A stretch of DNA of 64,000 nt, taken from Papio anubis. Its lineage: Eukaryota > Chordata > Mammalia > Primates > Cercopithecidae. Shown here in pieces: positions 33,166-44,017 of the stretch (its first letter is position 1; every line of letters starts with the position of its first letter). The stretch is taken from the NCBI RefSeq assembly GCF_008728515.1, contig NC_044979.1, positions 168,500,037-168,564,036 of the forward strand. The letters are read 5' to 3'. The notes below the pieces were generated by a model. The model worked only from the letters and a program-made list of their open reading frames with translations, was not told the origin of the DNA and did no database searches. The position numbers were made by a program, and so were the translations under genes.

Positions 33166-33520
33166 ATCATCATTGATACAGCCTCATCCTCCACCCCACA
33201 GACCCCACTCAAATTTTGCCAAATATCCCCATAACGTCTCTCATTCCTCGCTGGTCCAGAATCCCATTCGGGGGCCTGTACTTCATGAAGTAGTACATAT
33301 GTCATGGGAACATACGTATCCCATGAGAAAGCTGGGAGGCTTAAAACAACAAAAATTAGGCCAGGCACGATGTATCCACTTGTGCGTGAATGTTCATAGC
33401 AGCATTATTTATAGCCCAAAAGCCCCACCTCCTAATATCATCCCATTGGGCATTAGATTTCAACATATGGATTTTCGGGGTATACAAGCATTCAGTCTAT
33501 ATCATTCCTCCCATTTTTAA
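33166..33520. mobile_element. Mosaic of short retroelement pieces
   Basis: Within 350 bp there are a piece like reversed L1M ('aaattttgccaaatatcccc'), an LTR-like 'ggcttaaaacaac', a 16-bp Alu-head look-alike ('ggccaggcacgatg'), the next L1 segment ('gtgcgtgaatgttcatagcagcattattt', 33,380-33,409) and an MLT1-like end ('cctcctaatatcatcccattggg'). Confidence 0.55.
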
Positions 33521-34950
33521 TAATAATATTGGATATATTGATTCACTGTCTCCTGACATCCGTTCCTGCAAATGTGACATCTGTTCTCCGTTTAAGTTTT
33601 ATTTGTATTTGTCTTCTTCCTAAAATCTCATAAGATTGCTCTATCTTTGCATTTCATTACATTACGACCAAGTGAAGATTCGTTTGTCATGGTGCAGCAT
33701 TGATTGTAAACATGGTAGCAGAGAACTTACATTAATTCTGTGTCTTTCTTTAATTCTAAAAGTTCTCACCTGAGTTTTCTACGTATCTCCATCTGAAACA
33801 CTTATGAGGTGTATATTGGAGCCTCTCAACCAGTTTTCTAAGTCGCTTAACTGTTCTTGCATAGTTTTTATTCTCTTTATCTCTCTGAGATGCATTCTGG
33901 GTGAATTATTGAGCATTGTTAACTAATTCCCTTCTCAGTTGCATTGAGTATGGAGCTTGATTTTATGTCTTCAGTATTGTATTTCAATAACCATATTTTT
34001 CATTCCAAGGATTTTTAATTTTGTTCATGTTCACCTGTGCTTCTTCCATTTCTGCCACTGTTTCCTAATTTCTCATCCTTCATTTCTGGGAGAACCTAAA
34101 CCACATTTATTAGAAAGTCATTTTTCTATTTTGCTGTTATTTTCATTTCTCTAGGAATTCATTCTCCAGGTTGTTGATTTTTTAAAACTTGTTGCTCTTT
34201 CTTAACATTTGCTTCCTCCATTCCTTTTGAAATCTTAGTTCGTAGAGTTATCTTAAAGGGGAGTCTCCTTTCCTTGCTTTCTGTGATACCCCTTGCTGCC
34301 GTCACACACATCTCCTCATGTTCCCCAGACCAGAACCAGAGGTTACATGGCAGCTGGGGCTAGGGGGATGTGGAGGTTCCTGCTGATAGCTTGGCCTAGG
34401 GCATGGCTGTGAGGCCCCTCTGCCTCCTCCCACCTCCCCGGGTGTACAGTTACCTAGCGGCTATAGTCCCAGATTGGTAGCAATCTTTAGTCTCCAGCAT
34501 TCTAAAGTCTCAGTCTTTAGTTTCAAGCCTGTCTCTGGTCACCTGCCACACCTGGGACACCTGTAGTCCTTCTTATACCACAGGAGTTGAGCTTGTAACT
34601 GCCTTTCCTGTATCCAGACCCGGAAGCCAGCAGACTTGTGGATTCAGCCTCACCTCCATGTTGAATTTCTCTTGTTTCTTACCCAAGGACATGCTACTTA
34701 CCCAATTTTGATATCAACTATGCATTTTAAGTATCATTCCTTAAGTTTTTTTCCTGTCCTGTCACTTCTATATATTAGAATGAAATGGAGTTGAAGGGCC
34801 TCAGTGCATGAAATTATAATGCTATAATCCTGGGACTTGCCATTCACTTTCACCTTGAATTTCTTTACATCTAACTTCAATTGTCTTGTATTTGCTGTAT
34901 TGTTTGAAACCATCTTAAATCCTTCCAATAACTAGGAATGGGATACATAC
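33521..34950. other. Unassigned T-rich DNA, probably old interspersed repeat in part
   Basis: 33,520-34,230 is T-rich and has the feel of an ancient LINE or internal ERV region, but no family can be named. 34,260-34,700 is GC-richer and unique-looking. Confidence 0.35.
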
Positions 34951-34954
34951 CTTG

Positions 34955-35170
34955 TTAGTCCCCTGTGGCTGCAGTAATGAAGTACCAGAAACTAGGTGGC
35001 TTAGAACAACAGAAATCTTGTCCCACAGTTCTGGAAGCCAGAGTCTGAGATTGAGGTGTCAGCAGGGCCACACTTCCTCTGAAATTGGCACTGAAACTTC
35101 CTCTGAAACAAGCACCTGAATGCTTCCAAGTGGACTGGTTAATCATCTCTGCTTAAGGAAAAGAAGACAG
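34955..35170 (-). mobile_element. MaLR/MLT-type LTR fragment, antisense
   Basis: 'ttgttagtcccctgtggctgcagtaatgaagtacc', 'ggtggcttagaacaacag' and 'cacagttctggaagcc' match the reversed end of this LTR type. It is truncated after about 150-200 bp. Confidence 0.65.
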
Positions 35171-35281
35171 AGGCCCCAGGGGTGTGATCTTCCTAAGGTG
35201 ACACAGCAAGTCAATTGCAAAATGGAGACGGGGTAACATTAGGTGAAATGAGTAAAATTATCAGGTGAAAAAAGTCTATCA

Positions 35282-35568
35282 ACTGGGCACCGTGGCTCAC
35301 CCCTGTCATCCCAGCACTTTGGGAAGTCGAGGCAGGTGGCTCACTTGAGCCCAGGAGTTTGAGACCAGCCTGGACAATATGGCAAGACCCTGTCTCTACA
35401 AAAAATACAAAAATTCTTCGGGCATGGTGATGTGCACCTGTAGCCCCAGCTACTCGGGAGACGGAGGTGGGAGGATCACTTGAGCCCAGGAGGTCAAGGC
35501 TGCAGTGAGCCAAGATTGTGCAACTGCACTCCAGCCTGGGTAACAGAGTGAGACGCTGTCTCAAAGAA
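35282..35568 (+). mobile_element. Alu (J/S-type), sense, with target duplication
   Basis: Both arms present. AAAAAAGTCTATCA occurs directly before (35,268-35,281) and after it (ending 35,583). Confidence 0.93.
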
Positions 35569-35583
35569 AAAAAAAGTCTATCA

Positions 35584-35985
35584 CTTGTGCAAAGGGGGCA
35601 CAGTTTGCTTAAACAAAGGGGGGAAGTTAGCTTAATTTTATACAAATATGTTTAATTACTTAAGGCAACCCATCTATGTATCTATATCTACAAATATATA
35701 GGTAGAAGTTTTATGCATATGATATAGTATGATATATGTCTATATCCAGCTACCTATCTGTATATATATTTAGCTAGACAGTATGACAAATGTCAAACCT
35801 AAGATGAATCCACAGCTATTCAAAATAGCAGCCTTATTTAAAATACGGGAGAAATAAAACCACCCACAAAGTTTAATTAGTGAATGTCCTTACCAGTCTG
35901 GCTTCTCTAGCAAGGAGTAAGTTCAAAATCCCTAACTGTTTCCCTGCAATCCTTCATTTCTCACCTGGTGGGGCAGAAGGCAGAT
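35584..35985. other. Unique AT-rich DNA
   Basis: TATA/CTAT-rich stretch at 35,670-35,775, otherwise nothing recognised. Confidence 0.45.
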
Positions 35986-37270
35986 CTTGTCAAAGACAGC
36001 CGTGAACATACTACGCGATTCACCGGGAGACTCCTCCAGCACCTTGACCTGCAAATTTCCAAAGGAGCTGCTCTGCTGTCAGCTCTCCCCTAGAGGATGC
36101 CCCAGGGGGCAGGGCACAGCACCACATCTTTGCTCTCTGGGGTTCACTTGTCCAGGGCTTGGAGCCTGCAGGAAAAGAGGCTGCGTATCCGGCAAACCCA
36201 TCTCTGCCAAACTAGCATTTCAATCCCCCAGCCCTGCATGTCTGCCTCGTGACAAAGCTATTTCTGAGTTTATCTCTCTCAGGGCACGATTTTGATTTTC
36301 AGTTTTAGAGCCCTGAGTGATGGGTTGTCTCAGCTGGTCCTCAAATCGCTTTCCTTTGTGTTTTTGTTGCTGCTGTTGTTGTTATTTGTTTGTTTGCTTG
36401 TTTGTTTTTGGTTTTGTAGCTGTAGACCTCTATGATTCTACTTTGTCAAAAAGAATCTACAAAGTCCCCTCCCTTTGATTGGGTAAACTCCAAGGACCTG
36501 TTGGTACCTGATCCATTCTGAGAAACACAAGGCCCTGGAAGACATTTGCCCCGCTGTGGGGAGCCACTCTCTGGAGCAGTTCACTATTTGTAGGATGGTG
36601 AGGACAGAGGAAGGGGACAGGGTGAAGTCTTAACTCATGCTCACATCCGAACAGACTTTTTTAATCGCAAGTAGCATCCATTCAGTTTCTCTACTCAGCT
36701 TCAAAGGCCTCGTAAGGCTCCCATTACCATTGTGTGGCTGGTAATTCAGTGTCACAACTAATCACTGCCTAATAGCTGTCACGGATGCAGAGTCTCCAGT
36801 TTAAAAGTGAAGTTGATTTCTTCCTGCATTCAGACCTCATCTGCCCCTGAGTGGTGCAGATTACATGAGGTAATACGGCAGTTATTTCTACCTGCTGCAG
36901 TTCATCAGCTCCATCTCCAGCTGAGGTAGCCGCCCCTCCCCCTTGGACAAAGATTATTTGTCATTAAAATGCTCAGGCTCACTCACACTCTCTTTTTTCA
37001 ATCTGGATGTTGCCTACACTTTGAGAAAGGTTTTTGAAGAAAGATTAGCAGGATTAGGAAAGGTTCACATATGTTCAGCTTCACTCTTGGTATTCAAGAC
37101 ATCACAACCCTGTACCACCCAGGAAGCACAAGAAAATGGAGCTTAGGCAGAGGCTGGGAGGGGCTGGGAGGTGAGAGGGAAGCTGTGTGGCTCCCCCACC
37201 AATAATACAAAACTGAAGTCAAATGCAAATCTGGGGGTATTTTATGCTGGGAAATTCCCAGGTGGTTTCC
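35986..37270. promoter_or_regulatory. Repeat-free, motif-dense block; candidate enhancer
   Basis: No transposon in about 1.3 kb apart from a G/T-rich run (36,360-36,415). 36,710-36,975 has CCATTACCATTGTGTGG (SOX-type), GGTAATTCAGTG, CACAACTAATCACTGCCTAAT, CCCCCTTGGACAAAG (SOX/TCF-type) and TTTGTCATTAAAATG. A 102-codon frame at 35,987-36,295 has no domain. Function inferred from motif density. Confidence 0.4.
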
Positions 37271-37731
37271 TAGAATTTTTTTTAATTAATTTTTTTACTT
37301 CCAGAGGTTATTGGGGAACGGTGTTTGGTTGCATGAGTAAGTTCTTTAGTGGTGATTTGTGAGCTTTTGGTGCATCCATTACCCGAGCAGTATACACTGG
37401 ACCCAATTTGTGGTCTTTTATCCCTCACCCCCTTCCCACCCTTGCCCCCTGAGTCCCCAAAGTCCATTGTGTCATTCTTATGTCTTTGCATCCTCATAGC
37501 TTAGCTCCCACTTATGAGTGAGAACATACGATGCTTGGTTTTCCATTCCTGAGTTATTTTACTTAAAATAATAGTCTCCAACCTCATCCAGGTTACTTCG
37601 AATGTCATTAATTCATTTCTTTTTATGGCTGACTACTTTTCCATTATATATATGCATATCATATATATATCATATGTATATCATATATATCATATGTGTA
37701 TCATATATATCATATGTATATCATATATGTA

Positions 37732-38139
37732 TCACGGTTTCTTTATCCACTCGATTGGTGAGCGTTTGGGTTGGTTCCACAATTTTGCAATTGTGAATTG
37801 TGTGGCTATAAACATGTATATGCAAGTATCTTTTTTGTATAATGTTTTTTTGTATAACTTATTTTTCTCTGGGTAGATATCCAGTAGTGGGCTTACTGGA
37901 TCAAATGGTAGATCTACTTTTAGTTCTTTAAGGAATCTCCACACTGTCTTCCATAGTGGTTGTACTGGTTTACATTCCCACCAGCAGTGTAGGAGTGTTC
38001 CCTTTTCACCACACCCACGCCAACATCTATTATTTTTTGATTTTTTGATTATGGCCATTCTTGCAGGAGTAAGGTGGAATTGCATTGTGGTTTTGATTTG
38101 CATTTCCCTGATCATTATTGATGTTGAGCAGTTTTTCAT
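37732..38139 (-). pseudogene. L1 ORF2 C-terminal remnant
   Basis: This frame carries the C-terminal region of the L1 ORF2 protein, the endonuclease/reverse transcriptase that copies L1 RNA. The cysteine motif C-X3-C-X7-H-X4-C is intact, from the Cys of RCWRGCGEKG to the Cys of WWEC. The endonuclease and polymerase domains are absent because the copy is truncated, and its upstream continuation (38,223-38,432) is in a different frame, so it is non-functional. The frame ends in the AT-rich expansion at 37,735. Confidence 0.9.
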
Positions 38140-38222
38140 GTTTGTTGGCCATTTGTATATCTTCTTTTAAGAATTGTCTGTCCATGTCTTTAGCCCACTT
38201 TTTGATGGGATGATTTGTTTGT

Positions 38223-38432
38223 TTATTTCTTGCTAATGTGTTTGAGTCGGTCGTAGATTCTGGATATTAGTCCTTTGTCAGAGGTATAGATTGTGAAGAT
38301 TTTCTCCCATTCTGTGGGTTGTCTGTTTACTCTGCTGACTGTTCCTTTTGCTGTGCAAAAGCTCTTTAGTTTAATTAAATCCCAGCTATTTATTTTTGTT
38401 TTTATTGCATTTTCTTTGGGGTTCTTGGTCAT
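38223..38432 (-). pseudogene. L1 ORF2 remnant, upstream piece in another frame
   Basis: Contains the ORF2 segment around NSWDLIKLKSFCTAKGT and NRQPTEWEKIF. It is separated from the downstream remnant by a frameshift and stop between 38,140 and 38,222. Part of the same truncated L1. Confidence 0.85.
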
Positions 38433-38570
38433 GAAATCCTTGCCTAAGCCAATGTCTAGAAGGGGTTTTCCAATGTTATCTTCCAGAATTTTTATAGTTT
38501 CAGGTCTTAGATTTAAGTCCTTGATCCATCTTGAGTTTATTTTTGTATAAAATGAGAGATGGAACTCTTG

Positions 38571-38884
38571 TTTTTAGCACTGTTTTCTTTTCTCTTCCTG
38601 TGTGATTATTTGTCTCCTTTTCAGAGCCTGGCCAGCAAAGGAGAAGTGACGTGTCAGAGGCGGGACTCAACAACTTGGCCTTGAGGCAGGTTCTAAGAGC
38701 TATGCTCAACCCAACAGCTGACGCTTGGTATTCCTTCTGTCTACTTTTTCTTGCCTTAGTCACCTTCTCAAGGACACCAAATGAAGGAAGGGTCATGGCT
38801 CCTGGAGCCTGTGAGAAAAACCTGTTTCCAAGTTGGAATATTTCATCGAGTTAAACTTCTAATCAGTCTGTACTGATCACTGGG
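38571..38884. other. Unique DNA with a good splice-acceptor-like sequence
   Basis: A pyrimidine-rich run ending 'tgtctccttttcag' (to 38,625) precedes a short GC-richer stretch. No matching strong donor or coding signal, so not called as an exon. Confidence 0.35.
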
Positions 38885-39256
38885 TGTCTTAGTCCATTTG
38901 GGCTGCTCTAACAAAATATCTTAGACTAGGTAATTTACAAATAATAGAAATTTATTTCTCACAGTTCTGGAGGCTGGAAAGTTTAAGATCAAGGTGCCAG
39001 CCGATTTTGTGTCTGGTGAAACCTCCATCTCTGTTCCACAGAGGGCACCTGTTGCTGTGTCTCCAGATGGCAGAAGGGCAAAAAGGAACTAACAGACTCC
39101 CTCAAACCCTTTTATAAGAACACTAATCCCATCCATGAAAGTGGAGCCCTCATGACATAAACCACCTCTTAAAGGCCCCATCTCTTAATACTATGGCAGT
39201 GGGGATTAAGTTTCAACATGAATTGAAGGACGGAGGCAAACACTCAAACTGTAGCA
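38885..39256 (-). mobile_element. MLT1 (MaLR) solo LTR, antisense
   Basis: Begins TGTCTTAGTCC and ends TGTAGCA, with 'atttatttctcacagttctggaggctgg' and 'ccttttataagaacactaatcccatccatg' in reversed LTR order. Flanks CTGGG (38,880) and CTGAG (39,257) fit a 5-bp target duplication with one change. Confidence 0.88.
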
Positions 39257-40860
39257 CTGAGTACCAAGAAGAATTAAAAAGGGGAAAAGAAATGGCTAGG
39301 TAGTCTCAGAATCTTCCCAAATCTCCCCATAAAATAGAAACAGCAACTAGAATAGCAAAGCCCAAAGAGCCATGGACAGTATCCACAACAGAACTGATAG
39401 AGAGGTAATCTTCCCAGACACCAAATACTAACAGGTCTGGGCAAAGCATTTACAGTTCAAGAACTGAATGGTAGCAGCATTAGTGCTGGAAGAAGACAAG
39501 TGATAAAAACTGTGATTCTGAAGATACTGAGAGCTTGGGAATCACACAATCACCTGCAGGTATTCACCAGCGGGCACAGCAAGACCATCTGAGTACAGCA
39601 ACCAAAACCAGGAGAGCTATCTGAAAACCCAATACATGGTTAAGCGTAAGAGACTGTGATACAATAAGGTCTGATGGTGTTGGGGTGATTTCAGCTCCAT
39701 ATGCTCTCAAAGTGAACAGAGTCCCTGCCAATACAAAGCCTTGCGCTGATGAGTATCTAGGCAGATCACTAAAGGCAAGGAAAAAAGATCCAGATAAATG
39801 GGATGGGGGGTGGGCAGAGCAGAAGAGGCAACTCTCAAAACCTTTGGAGATTTTTATTTTATTTCCTTGCGAAAGGAACAGGAGAGGGAGCTCTAGAGCC
39901 TTTCAACTAGAAAGGTTGCCCCAGCATACCCTTCACTCCTAAAAGCATAGGAAAATTCATTTCATTTAGAAAATAAACAACAGAAAAGCATTGTGGTAAA
40001 AACGTATAAAAAGTTAACAAGGAAAAAAAGAAAAGAAAGAGCAGAATAAAATTCCTACAAACGATGAAAGCGTGTCCGAAAGGAACACCCATAAAACATT
40101 TCAAATGTTATGAAACAAGTTAAAGAAAATTAAGAAAATGATAGAAGCTATGAAAGAAAAACATACCACAGAATCAGAAAAAAGCTCAGAAGTAAGGTGA
40201 CTGGAGAAAAAAAGTTTGAAAAGAGGGATGGCACAGTTTAGAAAATAACTAGAAATACAAAAAGAAAGGACTGGAGAAAGACACAGATGAAAGAAATTGT
40301 AGAAATACGAAGGACAGAGGAGCATGTTAAATGACACCGTGGGACGCGATGAAATCCAGACTGGAAAGTTCTAAGTCAACTTGGCTTGATTTTTTCAACA
40401 ACAAAAATGGAGGGGTTAAAAAGAAAGAAAGAAGAGGAAGTGTATAAAGAAAAGAGATTTATAAGTTATTTCAAGCAAATGCAAAGTAGGAATCTTATTT
40501 TAGTTCTGGTTCAAACAATCAATTTTTTAAAATATAAAGCAACCAGGAAAATATAAACATGACAATATTTAATAATAAGGGATTAATATTTTTAAGTATA
40601 ATAAAAATATTGTGATTGCTTTTTTAAAATAATGATTATCTATTAGAGATGCATACTGAAATGTTTATAACAACAGTACTTAATGTCTAGGCTCACTACA
40701 AATTATCCAGGAACAGTGGGAATAGAGGCAGATATAGAAGAAGAAGATTATCTTGTATTGATATATATCAAAGCTGGTTGATGAGTACCTGATCGTTCTT
40801 TGTATTATACTCTCTACTTTTGACTGTCTGAATATCACTGTAATTCAAAGCTTAATGAAC
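39257..40860 (+). mobile_element. Old L1M/HAL1-type LINE, sense, degraded
   Basis: The plus strand is A-rich throughout. The end is the clearest part: 'tattagagatgcatactgaaatgtttata', 'aagctggttgatgagtacctg' and 'tatactctctacttttgac' match the 3' end of old L1s. The part before about 40,480 is assigned by A-richness and continuity only. Confidence 0.55.
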
Positions 40861-41044
40861 AAACAAATAATGAGGGAAGTCTTAGAGCTTGGCATCCACC
40901 AGGAAGGAATACCTTATGCTTCTTTCCTGAGTGGGCTGTGCTACCTGGAGAGGGTTTCAATAGATGCAGACATACCTTGTAACCCATCCCCTTCAGCCCT
41001 TCTTCCCATTCAAGTGTTCCAGTATATTTTTACCTAAACTGAAC

Positions 41045-41192
41045 TAGATGTGTTACTCCATCACTTGCTAGAATATAAGATCTATGAAGGTAAGAATTTG
41101 TCAATTGTGTTACCATTGTATCCCCAGGACCTAGAATAGTGCCTGGCACATAATAGGCCTTCTGTAAATATTTGTTGTTTAATGGAGTGAAT
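41045..41192 (+). mobile_element. L2 LINE 3' end, sense
   Basis: 'ttgtatccccaggacctagaatagtgcctggcacataatagg' (41,118-41,157) and 'gtaaatatttgttgtttaatgg' are the L2 tail. Confidence 0.85.
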
Positions 41193-41654
41193 CGTCATGA
41201 CTGATCCCAGGACATAATCCCAGGCCGTAACTACCACTGTGTGTCTTTTCTTGGAGAAAGGAGGGAGAATTCTTTACTTTGTAATGACCTAAGCTTGGGT
41301 TAGCTGCAGAAGTGGCCTCTAAAATGTAAGATTAACAATGTCTGACCTTGTAGCATTGAGGACTTTAGGCAGCTGCTCAGCTGCTGAAGGTGCCACAGGG
41401 TGTGAAAGAACTGTACAATGTGACTAATGACTGCTTGCCTTTGCGGGGTATCCAGTATCCAGTATTCAGCCAATGGACCTTACTTAGGATATCGTGTTAA
41501 ATATGTTGGTAATTGATGGGAATAAATAAACGTAAATTTTATATATTGTTTATTTACATAGGTGATATTACAAAATATGTATTTGGCCTTCCTCCCTGTT
41601 TCCTGGCTTATGGCACTTAACATCCTTGGACTCTTCAAAGTGGTGTGTTTTGTT
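41193..41654. other. Unique non-coding DNA
   Basis: Nothing recognised except a short CCAGTATCCAGTATT direct repeat at 41,452. Confidence 0.45.
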
Positions 41655-42640
41655 TGTAGGGAAAAGAAAGACAGATCAGACTTACTGTATCTATGTAGAA
41701 AACGAAGACATAAGAAATTCCATCTTGATCTGTACCAAGAAAATTGTTTCGCTGTTAATCTGTAACTTTAGCCCCAACCCTGTGCTCACAGAAACATGTG
41801 CTGTATGGAATCAAGGTTTAAGGGATCTAGGGCTGTGCAGGATGTGCCTTGTTAATAATATGTTTATAGGCAGTATGCTTGGTAAAAGTCATCACCATTC
41901 TCCATTCTAGATCAACCAGGGGCACAATGCACTGCGGAAAGCCACAGGGACCTCTGCCCAAGAAAGTCTGGGTATTGTCCAAGATTTCCCCCCACTGAGA
42001 CAGCCTGAGATATGGCTTCGTGGGAAGGGAAAGACCTGACCATCCCCCAGCCCGACACCTGTAAAGGGTCTGTGCTAAGGAGGATTAGTAAAAGAGGAAG
42101 GCCTGTTGCAGTTGAGATAAGAGGAAGGCCTCCATCTCCTGCATGTCCCTGGGAATGCAATGTCTCGGTGTAAAACCCGATCGTACATTCGTTCTATTCT
42201 GAGATAGGAGAAACCTGCCCTGTGGCTGGAGGCAAGATATGCTGGCGGTAATGCTGTTCTGTTACTCTTTGCTCCACTGAGATGTTTGGGTGGAGAGAAG
42301 CATAAATCTGGCCTACGTGCACGTCCAGGCATAGTACCTTCCCTTGAACTTATTTGTGACACAGATTATTTTGCTCACATGTTTTCCTGCTGACCTTCTC
42401 CCCACTATCACCCTGTTCTTCTGCCACATTCCCCTTGCCGAGATAGTGAAAATAGTAATCAATAAATACTGAGGGAACTCAGAGACCAGTGCCGGTGCAG
42501 GTCCTCCGCATGCTGAGCACCGGCCCCCTGGGCCCACTGTTCTTTCTCTGTACTTTGTCTCTGTGTCTTATTTCTTTTCTCAGTCTCTCATCCCACCTGA
42601 TGAGAAACACCCACAGGTGTGGAGGGACTGGCCCCCTTCA
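41655..42640 (+). mobile_element. Solo HERV-K-like (class II, HML) LTR, sense
   Basis: A 986-bp element starting TGTAGGG and ending CTTCA, the usual length for HERV-K group LTRs. Hallmarks include 'aaagacctgaccatccccc', 'gacacctgtaaagggtctgtg', AATCAATAAATACTGAGGG (poly(A) signal near 42,461) and a final 'gagaaacacccacaggtg'. TTGTT flanks both ends (41,650 and 42,641). No gag, pol or env sequence adjoins it, so it is a recombined solo LTR. Exact group (LTR5, 13 or 14) not decided. Confidence 0.92.
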
Positions 42641-42659
42641 TTGTTGAAGCTAATGAGTT

Positions 42660-42961
42660 GAGTGGTGGCTGGGGGCCTATAGGTAGCTTCAGGAAGGCGG
42701 TTGGTCACTAAAAAGATCAGTGCAGGTTTACAGTCGGGACTTTGAGCCCAAGCTCCAACCCCTGAGGAGGAGAGAGGGGTTGAAGGTTAAGTTGATTTCC
42801 AATGGCCAGGGATTTATCCAGTCATGCCTACCTACTGAATCTGCCATAAAAACCCCAAAGGAACGAGTTTGGAGAGCTTCCCAGTAGCTGAACAGGTTGC
42901 AGTTCCTCAAGGGTGGAGCGCCTGGGGAGGTCATGAAAGCAACATGTCCCTTCACCCATAC
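42660..42961 (+). mobile_element. Older ERV LTR, sense, left part (split by THE1)
   Basis: 'ggggttgaaggttaagttgatttccaatggcc', 'ccataaaaaccccaaagg' and 'gagagcttcccagtagctgaac' match a mammalian LTR-like repeat I recognise but cannot name. It resumes after the THE1 at 43,333. Confidence 0.6.
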
Positions 42962-43332
42962 TGATAAGGTTTAGCTGTGTCCCCACTCAAATCTCATCTT
43001 GAATTGTAGCTCCCACAATTCCCACATGTCACAGGAGGGACCCAGTGGGAGGTAATTGAATAATGGGGGTGAATCTTTCATATGTTGTTCTTGCGATAGT
43101 GAGTAAGTCTCACGAGATCTGATGGCTTTATAAAGAGGAGTTCCCCTGCACAAGTTCTCTTTCATTGCCTGCTGCCATCCATGTAAGCCATGACTTGCTC
43201 CTCCACGCCTTCTGCTGTGATTGTCAGGCCTCCCTAACCATGTGGAACTGTGAGTCCATTAAACCTCTTTCCTTTATAAATTACCCAGCCTTGGGTATGT
43301 CTTTATTAGCAATGTGAGAACAGACTAATACA
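42962..43332 (+). mobile_element. THE1 (MaLR) solo LTR, sense
   Basis: Starts TGATAAGGTTTAGCTGTGTCC and runs to 'gagaacagactaataca'. 'ctgtgagtccattaaacctctttcc' is the THE1 poly(A) region. Flanks CATAC and CACGC are a decayed 5-bp target duplication. Confidence 0.92.
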
Positions 43333-43740
43333 CACGCCTTGTCCTGTGCGTCTCTTCATCTGTATCCTTTATAATTCTTTTGTAACGTCTTTTATAATAA
43401 ACCAGTAAAGTAAGTGTTTCCCTGAGTTCTGTGAGCCACCCTAGCAAATTAATCAAATTCAAGGAAGGGTTTTGGGAACCCCCAATTTACAGCCAATTGT
43501 CAGAGGCACAAGTAAACAACTTGAGGCTTGGAATTGATGTTGGAAGTGGGGAGCAGTCATGTGGGGCTGAGTGCTCAACCTGTAGGATCTGACACGATTT
43601 CCAGGTAGATAGTATCAAAATTGAACTGAGTTCCAGGATGACACTCAGCTGATATCTGCTACAGAATTGATTACTTGCTTCATGTGTGGGGAGAAACTCC
43701 CACATGTTTGGTTACAGAGTCTTCTGTGTTGATCGTTGTG
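43333..43740 (+). mobile_element. Older ERV LTR, sense, right part
   Basis: Continues the interrupted LTR: 'tataataaaccagtaaag' (AATAAA at 43,396), 'ctgagttctgtgagccaccctagcaaattaatc' and 'ggggagaaactcccacatg' follow the same consensus order. Confidence 0.6.
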
Positions 43741-44017
43741 GTGTGACGTCAGAGGAAAAACAGTTTATTTTTCCCTACAGAACATCATTATTTGGTTGGT
43801 TGGTTTGCTTCATCAACGAGCATACTTAAAAACTAAGTGTAGCTCTTGCACTGTTTTAGTTGAGAAAGAGTATGTTACAATGGAAAATGTAAAATTTTTC
43901 AAACTAGACAGAGCTTAGTTCAAATCCTGGTCCTGAAAGTTAGCTGTTAATGTTATAGAATGTTTATTAATCATTTTGTGTCCCTATTTTCTTAATAATA
44001 AAATAGGACTATTAATA
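43741..44017. other. Unique non-coding DNA
   Basis: A perfect palindromic CRE, TGACGTCA, lies at 43,744-43,751 beside the LTR end. Nothing else recognised. Confidence 0.45.

Larger units (their letters stand above)
37276..38570 (-). mobile_element. 5'-truncated L1 (L1P/L1MA-age), antisense
   Basis: Continuous reversed L1 3' UTR and ORF2 end: 'tgagtgagaacatacgatg', 'gggtagatatccagtagtggg', 'catttccctgatcattattgatgttgagc', 'ggaagattttctcccattctg'-type segments. A TATAC/ATCAT-rich expansion (37,640-37,735) sits in the 3' part. The element stops near 38,570, so all of ORF1 and most of ORF2 are missing. Confidence 0.93.
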
